In this document: positions 23,269-34,439 of the stretch, one piece after another
Layout: every line of letters starts with the position of its first letter
Numbering within the stretch: the stretch's first letter is position 1
Origin: Neoechinorhynchus agilis
Taxonomy: Eukaryota; Acanthocephala
Direction of reading: 5' to 3'
Length of the DNA stretch: 64,000 nt
Assembly (NCBI GenBank): GCA_051530055.1
Contig: CM121341.1
Location: forward strand, 14,694,001-14,758,000
The notes under the pieces: model-generated
Database searches by the model: none
What the model saw: only the letters and a program-made list of their open reading frames with translations
Told to the model about the DNA's origin: nothing
Position numbers and translations under genes: made by a program

Positions 23269-24174
23269 TCACGTCTGGGTGTAGCTCAGATCCGCGGGTT
23301 TGCTAATACCCGAAGTGTGGGGAGTTCCATCCGCGCACACCTCTTGCGGTTTGTTGCCGACTAATTTGCCCGTCATGCTACGCAACATTGGTAGCACCAG
23401 CGTATGGTTAGATTTGTTGCCTTCCATCGTCGAATTTCCTCGGATGTGAATGGCCTCCAGAATCAGTCTTCTCCTCAGATTCGGTTCCCTGGTTAGGAAT
23501 GCCGCCTTTTCGAAATCTACCCTGTGCTGGATTGTTTGCTGGTGGTTCGATATGGCAGAGGATTTATCGAATGTCCTGCATGCTTGTTTGTGCTGCGAGA
23601 TCCGCTTTCTGATCCCTTGCATGGTTTGTCCAATGTAGACCTTTGGGCATTCTGCACATGGGATTTTGTATATCCCTGATTTTGCCTCTTGACTGGGTTT
23701 CCTCTTGAGAATGCCCGCAATGGATGCGCCCCGTTTGTTGTAGATAAAGAGATTTGGAACGAGGTAGTTCAGGCGCCTCAGTTTTCCGGTCGCATTGTCA
23801 CTTATGTGGTTGAAGCCAGCGTATTTGGGGGAGATGTTTGCGGTATCCTTCTTCTTGCGATGCCCGCTATGTGTTGCCTTTTTCAGGCTGATTTTGATGG
23901 CATATTCAGGGAAGCCTCGTGATCTGAGAACTTTTGTGATACTTTGTTTTTCTTCTTCCCAATCCCTGCTTTCTGAAGAAATCATCCTGGCCCTCTTGAA
24001 GTAGGACGTTGCCGCTGTTATTTTATAGTGGAACGGTTGGTGGCTCGACCAGTGAGGTGGACCCCATGGTATACCTGGCTTGCGGTAGAGCTGTGTTTTG
24101 ATGTTGCCTTTATCATCGTGTATTATCCTTACGTCCAAAAAGGAGATAGCCCCCTCTTCATCTTCCTGAGTCAT
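23269..24174 (-). CDS. Penelope-like RT C-terminus plus GIY-YIG endonuclease (left arm)
   Basis: 302-codon open frame of a retroelement, not a host gene. Residues 1-60 match the palm/thumb border of Penelope RTs (FLDVRI, LYRKPG, then the HWSSHQPFHYK stretch). The central part is basic. From about residue 170 lies a GIY-YIG nuclease with a CAEC zinc-finger-like insert before VYIGQTMQGIRKRISQHKQ. The ATG is simply the first available codon; the RT core is absent upstream. Confidence 0.8.
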   Translation of the reverse strand: MTQEDEEGAISFLDVRIIHDDKGNIKTQLYRKPGIPWGPPHWSSHQPFHYKITAATSYFKRARMISSESRDWEEEKQSITKVLRSRGFPEYAIKISLKKATHSGHRKKKDTANISPKYAGFNHISDNATGKLRRLNYLVPNLFIYNKRGASIAGILKRKPSQEAKSGIYKIPCAECPKVYIGQTMQGIRKRISQHKQACRTFDKSSAISNHQQTIQHRVDFEKAAFLTREPNLRRRLILEAIHIRGNSTMEGNKSNHTLVLPMLRSMTGKLVGNKPQEVCADGTPHTSGISKPADLSYTQT

Positions 24175-25244
24175 TGACCACTGGATGTTTGGAGACTCAG
24201 GAAGATGAAGAGGGGGCTATCTCCTTTTTGGACGTAAGGATAAAACACGATGATAAAGGCAACATCAAAACACAGCTCTACCGCAAGCCAGGTATACCAT
24301 GGGGTCCACCTCTGCAGGATCCAAACATCCAGTGGTCAATGACTCAGGAAGATGAAGAGGGGGCTATCTCCTTTTTGGACGTAAGGATAAAACACGATGA
24401 TAAAGGCAACATCAAAACACAGCTCTACCGCAAGCCAGGTATACCATGGGGTCCACCTCACTGGTCGAGCCACCAACCGTTCCACTATAAAATAACAGCG
24501 GCAACGTCCTACTTCAAGAGGGCCAGGATGATTTCTTCAGAAAGCAGGGATTGGGAAGAAGAAAAACAAAGTATCACAAAAGTTCTCAGATCACGAGGCT
24601 TCCCTGAATATGCCATCAAAATCAGCCTGAAAAAGGCAACACATAGCGGGCATCGCAAGAAGAAGGATACCGCAAACATCTCCCCCAAATACGCTGGCTT
24701 CAACCACATAAGTGACAATGCGACCGGAAAACTGAGGCGCCTGAACTACCTCGTTCCAAATCTCTTTATCTACAACAAACGGGGCGCATCCATTGCGGGC
24801 ATTCTCAAGAGGAAACCCAGTCAAGAGGCAAAATCAGGGATATACAAAATCCCATGTGCAGAATGCCCAAAGGTCTACATTGGACAAACCATGCAAGGGA
24901 TCAGAAAGCGGATCTCGCAGCACAAACAAGCATGCAGGACATTCGATAAATCCTCTGCCATATCGAACCACCAGCAAACAATCCAGCACAGGGTAGATTT
25001 CGAAAAGGCGGCATTCCTAACCAGGGAACCGAATCTGAGGAGAAGACTGATTCTGGAGGCCATTCACATCCGAGGAAATTCGACGATGGAAGGCAACAAA
25101 TCTAACCATACGCTGGTGCTACCAATGTTGCGTAGCATGACGGGCAAATTAGTCGGCAACAAACCGCAAGAGGTGTGCGCGGATGGAACTCCCCACACTT
25201 CGGGTATTAGCAAACCCGCGGATCTGAGCTACACCCAGACGTGA
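24174..25244 (+). CDS. Penelope-like RT C-terminus plus GIY-YIG endonuclease (right arm)
   Basis: Same protein as the left arm, in inverted orientation. Its first ~50 residues (QEDEEGAISFLDVRIKHDD...) are duplicated in tandem before the full copy begins. One visible amino-acid difference between the arms is RIIHDD versus RIKHDD. The tandem partial copy at the inner end is typical of Penelope elements, which often carry terminal partial duplications. Confidence 0.8.
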   Translation: MTTGCLETQEDEEGAISFLDVRIKHDDKGNIKTQLYRKPGIPWGPPLQDPNIQWSMTQEDEEGAISFLDVRIKHDDKGNIKTQLYRKPGIPWGPPHWSSHQPFHYKITAATSYFKRARMISSESRDWEEEKQSITKVLRSRGFPEYAIKISLKKATHSGHRKKKDTANISPKYAGFNHISDNATGKLRRLNYLVPNLFIYNKRGASIAGILKRKPSQEAKSGIYKIPCAECPKVYIGQTMQGIRKRISQHKQACRTFDKSSAISNHQQTIQHRVDFEKAAFLTREPNLRRRLILEAIHIRGNSTMEGNKSNHTLVLPMLRSMTGKLVGNKPQEVCADGTPHTSGISKPADLSYTQT

Positions 25245-25690
25245 CCGGCTGTGCATGATGTCCATATCCTCCATTTTAGATATCGACTGAAGAGGCAAGG
25301 AAAACCTTGTGAAATATTTCGAATATAAATGAGTAACGAAAGCACCGGGGGCAGGATTCGCCAACGCACAATACATTAATCGTATTTATTAGTGCATTTT
25401 AAAGCATTAAAAAACAATCGTAAATTAATCGTCTTATTAACACTTTATTTTTTAGATATCGAATTTCAGCTTAGTCAAGAGACACGAAAATACTTCATTT
25501 GAAGTCGGTCTCGATTTATTGAACGTTTTTAAACCTTGTATTTTCATAAATACAGCACAATCGAATTTATTCTCTATCAATGGAATTCGAAAAAAGTTCG
25601 AAAATGCGTTGATTTTCCTGCTAAAATCGACAGAGGTTGATGTATTTGTCTTTCCCCAATTGTCTTTTAACCGTTCAAAATGCCTCATAA

Positions 25691-26825
25691 ATGTCTCATT
25701 CCATGAACAGACTCGTCTCTGAAATGGGACTAAAACGATGGGTTATACACGTCACTATGGAGATCAACGGTGCAATACTAGAGTTTAAACACTTTATATG
25801 GAATCCGGACATTGATCTCAGTGAGAATCGGTCGTTTCTTTTTATTAAGAACGCGAAGAAGCACCTTGCGTTTTTTGTTACCTTTATTTTTGGAATTATT
25901 ATACTCAGTTTGGCACAGAATTCCTCTTGCAGGAAAACAAAGGAGGTGAGCTGTCTAAATACAAGGAGCGGTGCTCAAAGTGCGTATGTTCAAGGTGGCC
26001 ACTACTTTGGAACAGAGGCCTAAAATCAGAGTCCACATGAAGGAAATGGTCAGCGAGTACAATAGGCGTCGTCCGAACACCCCGAATAAACGCATATTTA
26101 ATGCTGTACAAAATATAAGGCCTTTAAATAAGCCTGTTTTGGTAACAGACAATGTGAAGAAGGATCAAATCGATAGGTCTACGAATTTCAACAAAAAACG
26201 AAAAGGGAAAAAGACCATTTTGAATGGAATGGTGTCCGATCAAGGCAATTGTACACACAAACCGAGACAAACGTTCACCGTTCAGCAACCTAGCACTTTA
26301 AAGATGACCGAGAAGAAGCTACCGCGGTTCGTGAAGTCAGAGTCGAACGAATCTTGTTCCGTTCGTTCACGAGAAAAGAGTCACAATATTTGCGAAAGTG
26401 TTGGAACGAAAACAACGGATGAAATCGATTCTGCTGAGAGTTTGAAGAATTCGAAACATGTAGATATTGTTAAAGTTCAATATTCACAAGAAGAAGCAGT
26501 CTCAGTTTATAGACCAAGTAAATTCATTACATCGTTTGCGTGAGTATATGACTACTTTAACTTGAATTTCCTAAGTTAGAATTTAGACATGAGATTAATC
26601 TAGCGGCAAATCGTTTAACTCCCGTCAATTTGGTGCAGTGTTGGAATTATCAGGAAACAAAACCAGCGGCAAAGTAACTTCAGCCAATCACTAAATCGTT
26701 TCTAAATTTAACGCATAGATTAAAATTGAACTCTAATAGTAAAGACCACATAACACAAAAAGGTAAAATCTTAACATATGTTTAAAATTTCATTTAAAAA
26801 TAGGGATTCGGACAAAAGATTCTAG
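25691..26825 (+). CDS. Single-pass membrane protein with basic tail, unknown (about 3 exons)
   Basis: Exon 1 (25691-25945) reads MSHSMNRLVSEMGLKRWVIH and ends with a strong membrane span, HLAFFVTFIFGIIILSLAQ. A 49-bp GTGAGC...TTCAAG intron leads to exon 2 (25995-26539), which encodes a long Lys/Arg/Ser-rich low-complexity region. A GTGAGT donor follows, and a likely last exon at 26804-26825 adds only a few residues. The predicted topology is a short N-terminal domain, one span and a basic polar tail. No family is recognised; exon 3 is the least certain part. Confidence 0.5.
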
Positions 26826-27086
26826 GCCCACAACCAGTACATTCGTCCATCAGATGCCTTCCTACAGTCCAAGGTCAGTTTTCTTTTAACTCGCGTCATA
26901 TAAAGATATAAATCAAAAATAGGTTAAGTTTGATGTTTATGGGAAATTATGCGGCGAATCTTGAAGTAATCCAGCCAAAGTGCGACATTTAAAGTATTTT
27001 TTCCAAATTCATATTTGTTTTTAGGTATATATACACTGGAAAAGCTGACAATCCTCTGATCAATGGCAAAAGGGAGAAGGCGCTAA

Positions 27087-27760
27087 ATGGTTGTCCATTT
27101 GCGCCTTATCTGGAATCATGGTTTGTTTGTTTTCGTCTATTTAATACTGTCAATTATATCGGGACCAGGAGATGCTTTCAGAAGTTTCGCTATTTGCGAG
27201 CAGGTACAACATGATTCTTTTATTAAACCGCCGTGTGCTCATCCATTTTCTCTTCTAGTTTACGCGGGTGAAGACCCCTCTCCGCCGTGCTCTCCGTTTG
27301 AAAGCTACAGAGAGCCATGGGAAGACATTACAAATCCTAAAAACGTTCCCAGAGAAAACGAAATCCATCCCGATGACCCACGACTAAAGAACTTCCTTCC
27401 ACCCAAAGAACTCTGGTGAGTTCTCAGTTGTACTTTTTTGCCTAGTTCAACCAAAATTGTAAGGGCATACACAATCACTCCGCAAAGAACAGAGGAATCC
27501 GATTTCGATTTTTGGCTCAACAGAGATTTTTCAAGGGTATTTTTTTTATTATATTCATAGAAAAGCGAAACTTCCCCTCAAAACAGATTAACCTAAGTCT
27601 CATGAAACCCCCATCACTGGACCAAGACCTGACCCAAAGTCAACTGTATCCAAGCGACGGTTACATGAGCAACAAAGACCGGATGAGGGAACTTGAGAAA
27701 AAGCTAAACTACCCGGACTATCATCTTCCGGATCATTTATTACTCAGATCTAAAAAATAA
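27087..27760 (+). CDS. Unidentified small gene, exon structure unresolved
   Basis: Three coding-looking pieces in a row. 27087-27417 begins MVVHLRLIWNHGLFVFVYLI, a possible signal or anchor, and contains EPWEDITNPKNVPRENEIHP before a GTGAGT donor. 27456-27536 reads IVRAYTITPQRTEESDFDFW. 27600-27760 contains PSDGYMSNKDRMRELEKKLN and ends at a stop. Acidic and charged residues and matching boundaries suggest one gene, perhaps a small organellar protein, but the last junction does not close in frame with GT-AG signals. It converges on the E-protein gene. I cannot name it. Confidence 0.45.
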
Positions 27761-27883
27761 TCAATGATGGAAGATGTTTTCAGAGTAGGTAGCAATACCC
27801 ATCTGCTTATTCCCAGTCGCCATGAATAAATAAAATTTATATGCTCGTCGTACGGGTTTCGGTTGTCATCTTGATCTGTATAC

Positions 27884-29846
27884 TCATTCTGAGAAACTGG
27901 GCCTGCTTGTCGTCGCGGCCCTTTCTTTTTCGAATGTTTGATCGACATTTATGGTTGACACTTGCTGAGATTCTGCCGATGGATTCACTGGTTGACCGAA
28001 TGAGGACGAAGTTGGATATACGAATCGCATTAAACACGACGTATTGGGAGACACATTAGTTGGAAACATCATTGTCGAAAGGGCGGCATCGTATGCTGAT
28101 GAACCCGACTGCTGTTGTGGCTGTGTAGACTGACTAGCCACTGGTGGTCGCGGTATCCGCCGTCCCAAAGGATTAAGGTTTCTAGCTCTAATCTGATCTT
28201 CCAAACCTGTGATCACTGTAACCGCTTGCTGCAAAATACTCAGCTTCGTTTGAGGGCGATCCGTCCTCACGTGCATCCCGCACATCCGTCCTAATTCTTT
28301 AAAGGCATCATTGATGTCCTTAACCCGTAGTCTGGAAAAAATGATGATTATTTTTAAAGGAAACCACAAAATACTAACCTTTCCCTTGCGTTATTAGCCG
28401 CTCGCCGGTTTCGTTCTCGAATTTCTCTCTCCTCGGGTGTTTCACCGGCAACTGGACTACTGTCATTACTCTCTCGGTGATGGTCACGCCCACCATCTAA
28501 GCAACCACTCTTACTTCTACCACTTCGATGACCAAGTGATTCTGGTAGAGGTTTCATGCTTTCAAAAGATCCACCGGCACTTGTACTATGAGACATAATG
28601 GGTGACACTTTAGCTGTCTTTGGGGATCTGTCGGAATTCTCAGGTTCTTGTTTCGTCACCGGACCTGATCTTGCACCCAGAATATGGGTATCAACAACAT
28701 CAGACGAACTACCCATATTGGTTAAGACTGTGGGATTCTGAAGCTGGACGTGGGCTGCTTGAGAGCCGTAATAACTGGACTTCATTTGGTTCTGAGCAGC
28801 AGCAACCGCCGCTTCATTTGATGAATCCACGGTGTCCGCCAGTGGTTGTTGGTACATTTGAGCAGGATGTTGCATGTACTGTTGTGGCAGCATTGTACCA
28901 ACTTCATCTGGCCTTTGAAGCCCATCATAACCGTTCGGACAGCGATCTAATCTTTTCTAATTTTAAAGAAACAAAAACCGAGCTTGCATTCGTTTTGAAG
29001 CAACCGCTCAGATTATTAAAAATGAGTGATATTAATTAAGTAATCTTTATATTTTCTGATAGGCAATTTTTGTCTTTAAGGGGATTTTTCGGCTAAAACC
29101 CTTTTCTCCCTTCTTATTTGAAGAATCAAACCCAAGAATGAAAGATGAGCCGCTGTACTAAATCGGAGTGGCATGTGCCTGCCATTCTAAACTCGTGATT
29201 GGCTTTTTATAATCGCTTAAATAGTTCAATATTACCTGCATCTGGGAGATACATTGGCTGCAACTCATTAGGTCCTCCATATAATCCATAGGGTGTTGTT
29301 GTTCCGTAAACATCGACTAAAGCTTGTTGTTGTGCATCAATATTTGCAGTTTGGTGGTACATGTAAGGATCGTAGACGAGTGCGTTAGCCATCGGCATAG
29401 TTCCGGAAGGGTCATAATAATCTGTAATAAGCGATTTAGGGGAAAAGATTGAGGTTATGGACACACGGACCTTGATAATACCCTCCGGTTTGTGCCATAT
29501 ACGCCTGTTGTGCATCATGGTGCTGTTGCTGCTGATGGTCAATTATTGGCGTTTGGAATCTCTGTTGATCGTCTGAGTTGTTTGGATTCATCATTGCTGC
29601 CATTATTTGATGTGTTGCTGATGGGTTATTTGTCGCAGCAGCAGTCATCATTAGCGTTGAGGGTTGTTGCTGATGGAGGTAAAACGATGATGGGTTTGCC
29701 TGAGCGGTTCCTTCAAATTGAGTGTAAAGATTGGCTGTAGTGTTGGTTGGAACAGCAGCAGCAGCCGCAGCAGATGCAACTGAATCATCGAGCGAAGGCG
29801 TACCTGATGGGCCATTTGTCGCCACTTTGCCGTAACTTCGATGCAT
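27884..29846 (-). CDS. E-protein (daughterless / E2A / HLH-2 class) bHLH transcription factor
   Basis: Class I bHLH factor, the obligate dimer partner of tissue-specific bHLH proteins on E-boxes. The bHLH reads [20 protein letters not shown], then [20 protein letters not shown] and [20 protein letters not shown], followed by the E-protein hallmark RARNLNP. Upstream exons are rich in Ala, Gln, Ser and Met-Met runs, as in E-protein activation domains. Introns are GT-AG: one of about 50 bp after GGYYQ (near 29.47 kb), one of about 300 bp (29.24-28.95 kb), and one in the basic region inside RER|LRV (near 28.37 kb). The frame stays open upstream of the first ATG (29846) to about 29.96 kb, so a further 5' exon is likely. 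The C-terminal tail of about 90 residues has no known motif. Confidence 0.9.
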
Positions 29847-30009
29847 CTGATGGAGATTGTCTTCTGAAAGTGCGTAGGTCTTCCTAATGGTGTTGGAGGT
29901 GTAAGAAACGAGAGCGGAAACGAGAGCATTAGTGGCACCTTCCTACTACAGCGCCGCTGACAGGAGAATCCTGCATTACAAAGTCGTGTCTTATAGAGGA
30001 AAATCACTA

Positions 30010-31550
30010 TGAGGAACGGTGCTCAGGGATTAAAAAACCCGGAGGCTTATCCCCGAAAAACATCTTCAATTTGCTATTAGGTCCGGACAATGGATGACCT
30101 GAAATCATTTTTTAGGGAAGAAAAAACGTTAATAGAGGATTTGAAGTAGAGAAAAAGATTCGATTTCAGGAGGTAGTTAGAAAGCGTTCATTTCTAAGAG
30201 CACTGCGGTCGGGATAAGTGTTTGTGTTTCAGACATAAACTGAGCCTTAGTCTCATTAGTACAAGCCGAATTGTAGAAAGATCTAAGTGGCAATTGTTCT
30301 TCTGCTCAGTATTAGACCCAGAAACCTTCAAATATCGTCTTCAGTAAATCACTAGAGGCTGACCACGAATAGGAAACCCAATGCTAATATCACAAAAGTG
30401 CGGCCAAATTAAGGCTGTAATCAATATTTCCTCGTGGAAAGATCGCTAAGTGAAGAATAAGGACAAAAACCAAAGAGCCACTCATTTGTTCCGTCTTTTT
30501 CTTCATCCACATCAGACATCGAAGGCACCTCGTCTTCCGTATTTAAAGTAATTACAATAGAAATCATGAAATACAGTCGATTCCGAAGGGGGGTTTAATC
30601 GGGCCACATCGGGATGCGATCGGTTTGGTCCACTTTAACGGATTTGACGCTCATGTAAATACATTTGTTTCGATGCTTTTAAAATTTGACCCTATAACCG
30701 ACTGGTCCACTTAACCGGATTGGAGTTTAATTTTAAAGCTGCAAGCGAAATCAATAATTTAGTTTTGGTATTTTTGAACTTTCGAATTGAAAATTTCTAG
30801 TCGTTGATATTCGGACCAACCTTTTTTCTTCGTCGAGTGAAACCGACGTCTTCGCTCTCAAAGACGTTTTTGGATTTAATGCGGTTGATCGGCAAGATCG
30901 ATTTTTCTGAAGGTGTTAAGCCTTAAAGGTTACCACTATGACCGGGAGATCCGTTCCATTTGCATCTTTCATGGCAGCGCTGAGTATAGTCGACGGTGCC
31001 GAAGATGTGCCATTTTGATAGCGATTATTATTCTTACTTGATGATATTTTGCATTTTTGAAGTACGTAAATATTTAATCCGGTGATCGGTCTCTATTTCG
31101 AACGCCATCTTTATCTTGGCACTTTTTTTCACTATTAAAAGTCAACAATACGGAACACTTTCCACAGAAAGTAAACAACGGTTTTGTAAAAATTGAAATG
31201 TTATGATGGTTAAGGAAAGAGACCTGACAAGCTTAATTTATACCTTGCGAATGAATCCTTATATGTTTGACGAAAAATACATTCTACACTGCTAGATTAT
31301 GAAATTATTTTAGGGTAGTATAACACAATGCATTATTAAGTCCAAACGTATTGTTTAAGCGGAGTCACTGCTCCGATTATTTTGCATTCAATCACTTTAA
31401 ATCTGAGGGTATTGTTGAGACGATCGCAAAGTCCAACAAGAGTTGCCAGATCTACTGATTTAAGAAGTTTGAAAATAATTTGTATCGATATCTGCGTATT
31501 AGCTCTATTTTTGAACATCAGATAAATTTTTATCTGTATTAGATTCTTTT
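30010..31550. other. Non-coding upstream region of the E-protein gene
   Basis: About 1.5 kb with no supported exon. It probably includes 5' exons or regulatory DNA of the E-protein gene. No repeat family is identified except short AT-rich runs. Confidence 0.35.
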
Positions 31551-31559
31551 TCATTTCAA

Positions 31560-31870
31560 TAAATTAAAAAATAAGCCGTCAAATCGACGAAAGCGATGTG
31601 GATCGATGCATATCGAGGTTCGTTGCAATAATTCTAACTTCCAATACGTTGATTTTTATATCTTGATACTAATAAGTTGCAATCTATGCAAACGATCAAG
31701 TTTGGTTGCAATAAAAGAAAAAATCTTATTAATTTAAGACTATTGGATGGGAACAATCTCGATCAACGTCGATCGAGTTTTATTGAATGAATTCTAACTT
31801 TCAATATGTTCATTTTTATATCTTTCCACGAATAAGTGAAGAAGGTACTTTATGTTAAGATCCCGACTGG
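31560..31870. repeat. Dispersed repeat, family F
   Basis: It contains two related blocks with CGATCAACGTCGATCGAGTT, TTCTAACTTTCAATATGTTC and ATTTTTATATCTT...AATAAG. The same modules recur in opposite orientation at about 35.25-35.62 kb (ACTCGAACAACGTCGATC...). It is non-coding and perhaps the arms of a larger degenerate element. Confidence 0.55.
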
Positions 31871-32417
31871 ACGACGTGGCCAGTCCTGGATCTTTTCTAA
31901 TTCTTAGTCTGGCGACTTTCGGTTACTTTATAAAATGTTTTCAACCTCTGAATTGCACATTAGAGCGATCTCAACGGTTCATTAAATGATATGCAGCGGA
32001 CCGCCCTCGTGGTAATTTGTGATTCTTTAAGTTATTAAATTAAAATCCGATATATTTTCAATATTGTACTTGGAGCAGTGCCATAAGTACCTTAGGAACG
32101 ATTCTGTTTTCCAAGAGAACTAAAATTGTTTTGATTCCGGCCAAGACTATCGACGTGTGAGAGCAGAATAACCATTTAACGACTTATATTTTAGAACTGA
32201 TGATGAACCAGACAAGGTTCTAAAGGTTTTTAATAAAAAAATTATTTACCTGGTGAAGACCTCTAAACAATTAGTATAATTATTTACCCCGGTACCTCAC
32301 ATATCGACAAACTTGACCCTCATTTCCCGGCAATTCGGCAAATTAAATACAAATTCGAATTGTATAGATCGTTTCTAAAGAGAAAAAGTGCAAAACTTAC
32401 AACATAAGACAGGGTCG

Positions 32418-32588
32418 TTTATGTCTGTGCATCTCCAGCACTGTTCGACAGAATCCACGCATCTACTTGGACTCGTACTTAGACAATCAAAGTAACCAAG
32501 ACGCGAATTGCATGTACCGCAGCATCCACTCGGAAACTTCACGCAGATTCCATTAGAGTCCGCACAGTGATTGCTTGCGTTTGAAAAA
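32418..32588 (-). CDS. Cysteine-rich secretory exon
   Basis: The translation reads NHCADSNGICVKFPSGCCGT, then CNSRLGYFDCLSTSPSRCVD and EQCWRCTDINDPVLCC: about a dozen cysteines in under 60 residues. It ends in a good donor (TGT|TGTAAGT context). The spacing suggests a disulfide-knotted extracellular domain. A possible relative upstream (32690-32770) encodes SNCGGNPSCGVRHTSPGCGS. Exon connections are not resolved, so this is a partial gene of unknown family. Confidence 0.5.
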
Positions 32589-33044
32589 CAAGAAACTAAA
32601 GTTACCGTCTAGAAATCTATTATACACGATTTTAATACGTACAACAATACTGACTGTCGAAGAAGTCGTTTCGAAGACATGATTGGCATCAGTTATCGAC
32701 TGATCCGCAACCAGGAGATGTATGCCGTACTCCACAGGAAGGGTTGCCGCCACAGTTGCTATCAATTGTACCTTTATTTTTGTTCAAATGTGAGACAACT
32801 TCTGATGTAATGCCAACCACAAAGAGTGCCATATAATTTGGCAGATGGAGAACAGAGTGAAAATGCTCCGTTTTCGGCAAAGACTGGGCATGTTAGTGTT
32901 TCTCCTGGGCACACTAATATCGCAAAAATACTTGGTTAAGCGATGGCATAGTATTGTGAGTCCTTACAGCATACGAGGGACTTTTTGATGCACATTGGAA
33001 CCCCATTTGTTTGGCAGGTGGCGTTTCTGTACAGATAACTATTC

Positions 33045-33371
33045 TCTTGGGTCTCGCGGATAAAGAGTTAAAAGAAAAGAAAGCATACAGCAATTTTGAG
33101 ATCCGACCTGTTGTATATTTGAACAGATTTGTTGAAGACGAGTTTAGGGAACACATGACTCATTAAACGGACGGTCGCAATGGAAGGTCGAGCTCGGACA
33201 AGCTATTTAAAACGGTGATATTTGTGTCGAATTTCGGGTAGGCGACAACTCACAGCAAACAGTATTCTGTGGAATAGTAATATTCCTTCCTCCGTACAAG
33301 ATGCAATCAAATGTCTGTCCAGTAACAACTGTCGTCAGGCAACATAGTGAAATTGTGAAAAAGGTCCTCAT
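33045..33371 (-). CDS. Secreted cysteine-rich protein, two exons with unresolved join
   Basis: Exon 1 starts at the ATG at 33371 with a signal peptide, MRTFFTISLCCLTTVVTG, then QTFDCILYGGRNITIPQNTV and a GTGAGT donor at 33253. A second exon near 33.05 kb reads TQENSYLYRNATCQTNGVPM, then CIKKSLVCCKDSQYYAIA and a stop. Both exons share a C...C...CC pattern and an N-glycosylation sequon. The phases do not match through a simple GT-AG pair, so either an exon is missing or the intron is unusual. Confidence 0.45.
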
Positions 33372-33682
33372 TCTTTGTTTTACTAAAGTAGCAATCTGGG
33401 GCGGGATGCATTTAAAATTGTGCAAAACTGACACATCTTCAATGCAGTCATTTGGAGTATAACAGCGGAGAAATCGTGTTTTTATTACTATCGAGAATAT
33501 AAAATTATTGAATGAAAGCACTCTCGGATTCACGATAATAATTCAATGCCCGGATAAGTTTTATATATGTTCAATTATTGCTGTTTCTCCCGTTTAAAAT
33601 AGTTGTGTAATCCGTACCGAAATGAAGCCGCTTAGCTCTTTCGAATATCGTTTGAACTCTACGAAATTGGAAAGGGCAAAGC

Positions 33683-34415
33683 GGTTGTTTGGCGAGCGGG
33701 GGATTTGGTGAGCGCTTGATTTGACGAGCGGTTAATTTGACGAGCGAAGGATTAAGCGAGTGGTGGATTTGGCAAGCGGTGGATTTGGCGAGCGGAGGAT
33801 TTGGTGAGCGGAAAATTTGGTGAGCGTCTGATTTGGCGAGCGAGGGTCATTTGGCGAGCGGAGGATTTTGCAGGCGGGAGATTTGTCGAGTGGGAGATTT
33901 GGTGAGCAGAGGATTTTGCGAGCGAGGGTTATTTGGCGAGCGGACGATTTTGCGGGCGGGAGATTTGTCGAGTGGGAGATTTGGTGGACGGAGGATTTGG
34001 CGAGCGAGGACATTTGCCAATCGGGGATTTAGCAATCGGAGAATATGGCGAGCGAGTTATTTTTCGAGTGGAGGATTTTGCGGGCGGGAGATTTGGCGAG
34101 TGAGGACATTTGGCAATCGGGAGATTTGGCAATCGGAGAATATGGCGAGCGTGGCTTATTTGGCGAGTAAAGGATTTTACGGGCGGGAGATTTGTCGAGT
34201 GGAAGGTTTGGTGAGCGGAGGATTTGGCGAGCGAGGCTTATTTGGCGAGCGGGAGTAATTTGGTGAGTGTACAGTGGGGAATTCGACGAGCGAGGGCATT
34301 TGACGAGCGGGGGTTTGGCGAGCGGGGGATTTGGCGGGTGGGGGTTTGTTGAACGGGGGATTTGGCGAACGGGGCAATTGGCGAGCGGTTGATTTGTCGA
34401 GTGGGGGTGCGCTTA
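33683..34415. repeat. Minisatellite of 17-18 bp units
   Basis: About 730 bp made of imperfect tandem copies of GGATTTGGCGAGCGGGG. Units vary: GGCGAGCG is the steadiest part, with variants such as GAGATTTGTCGAGTGGG and GGACATTTGGCAATCGG. Higher-order blocks of several units also repeat. The block is GC-rich in an AT-rich locus. Open frames across it on both strands, reading things like FGERTILRAGDL or RSPNLPLDKSPA, are by-products of the periodicity and not genes. Confidence 0.9.
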
Positions 34416-34439
34416 TGAACTATGAATCTTGCGACAACC

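Larger units (their letters stand above)
23111..25369. mobile_element. Penelope-like retroelement, inverted head-to-head dimer
   Basis: Two nearly identical copies of about 1 kb face away from a centre near 24.18 kb: minus-strand frame 24174-23269 and plus-strand frame 24174-25244. Each encodes the end of a Penelope-type reverse transcriptase (ISFLDVRI...TQLYRKPG) followed by a GIY-YIG endonuclease: GIYKIPCAECPKVYIGQT, then RKRISQHKQA. The outer ends share TGCGTTGGCGAATCCTGCCC. The plus copy also carries a partial tandem duplication of about 150 bp at its inner end. AATACATTAATC flanks the whole at 23099-23110 and 25370-25381, a 12-bp target duplication, so the dimer inserted as one unit. Both copies lack the 5' part of the reverse transcriptase. 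The arms differ by very little, so the event is recent. Confidence 0.9.

Noticed and set aside
23269-25244. Host gene encoding a GIY-YIG nuclease
   Set aside because: It is the C-terminal part of a Penelope-like element, present as an inverted duplicate with target duplications.
33683-34415. CRISPR-like array
   Set aside because: Units are contiguous and degenerate with no unique spacers, and the window is an animal nuclear genome.
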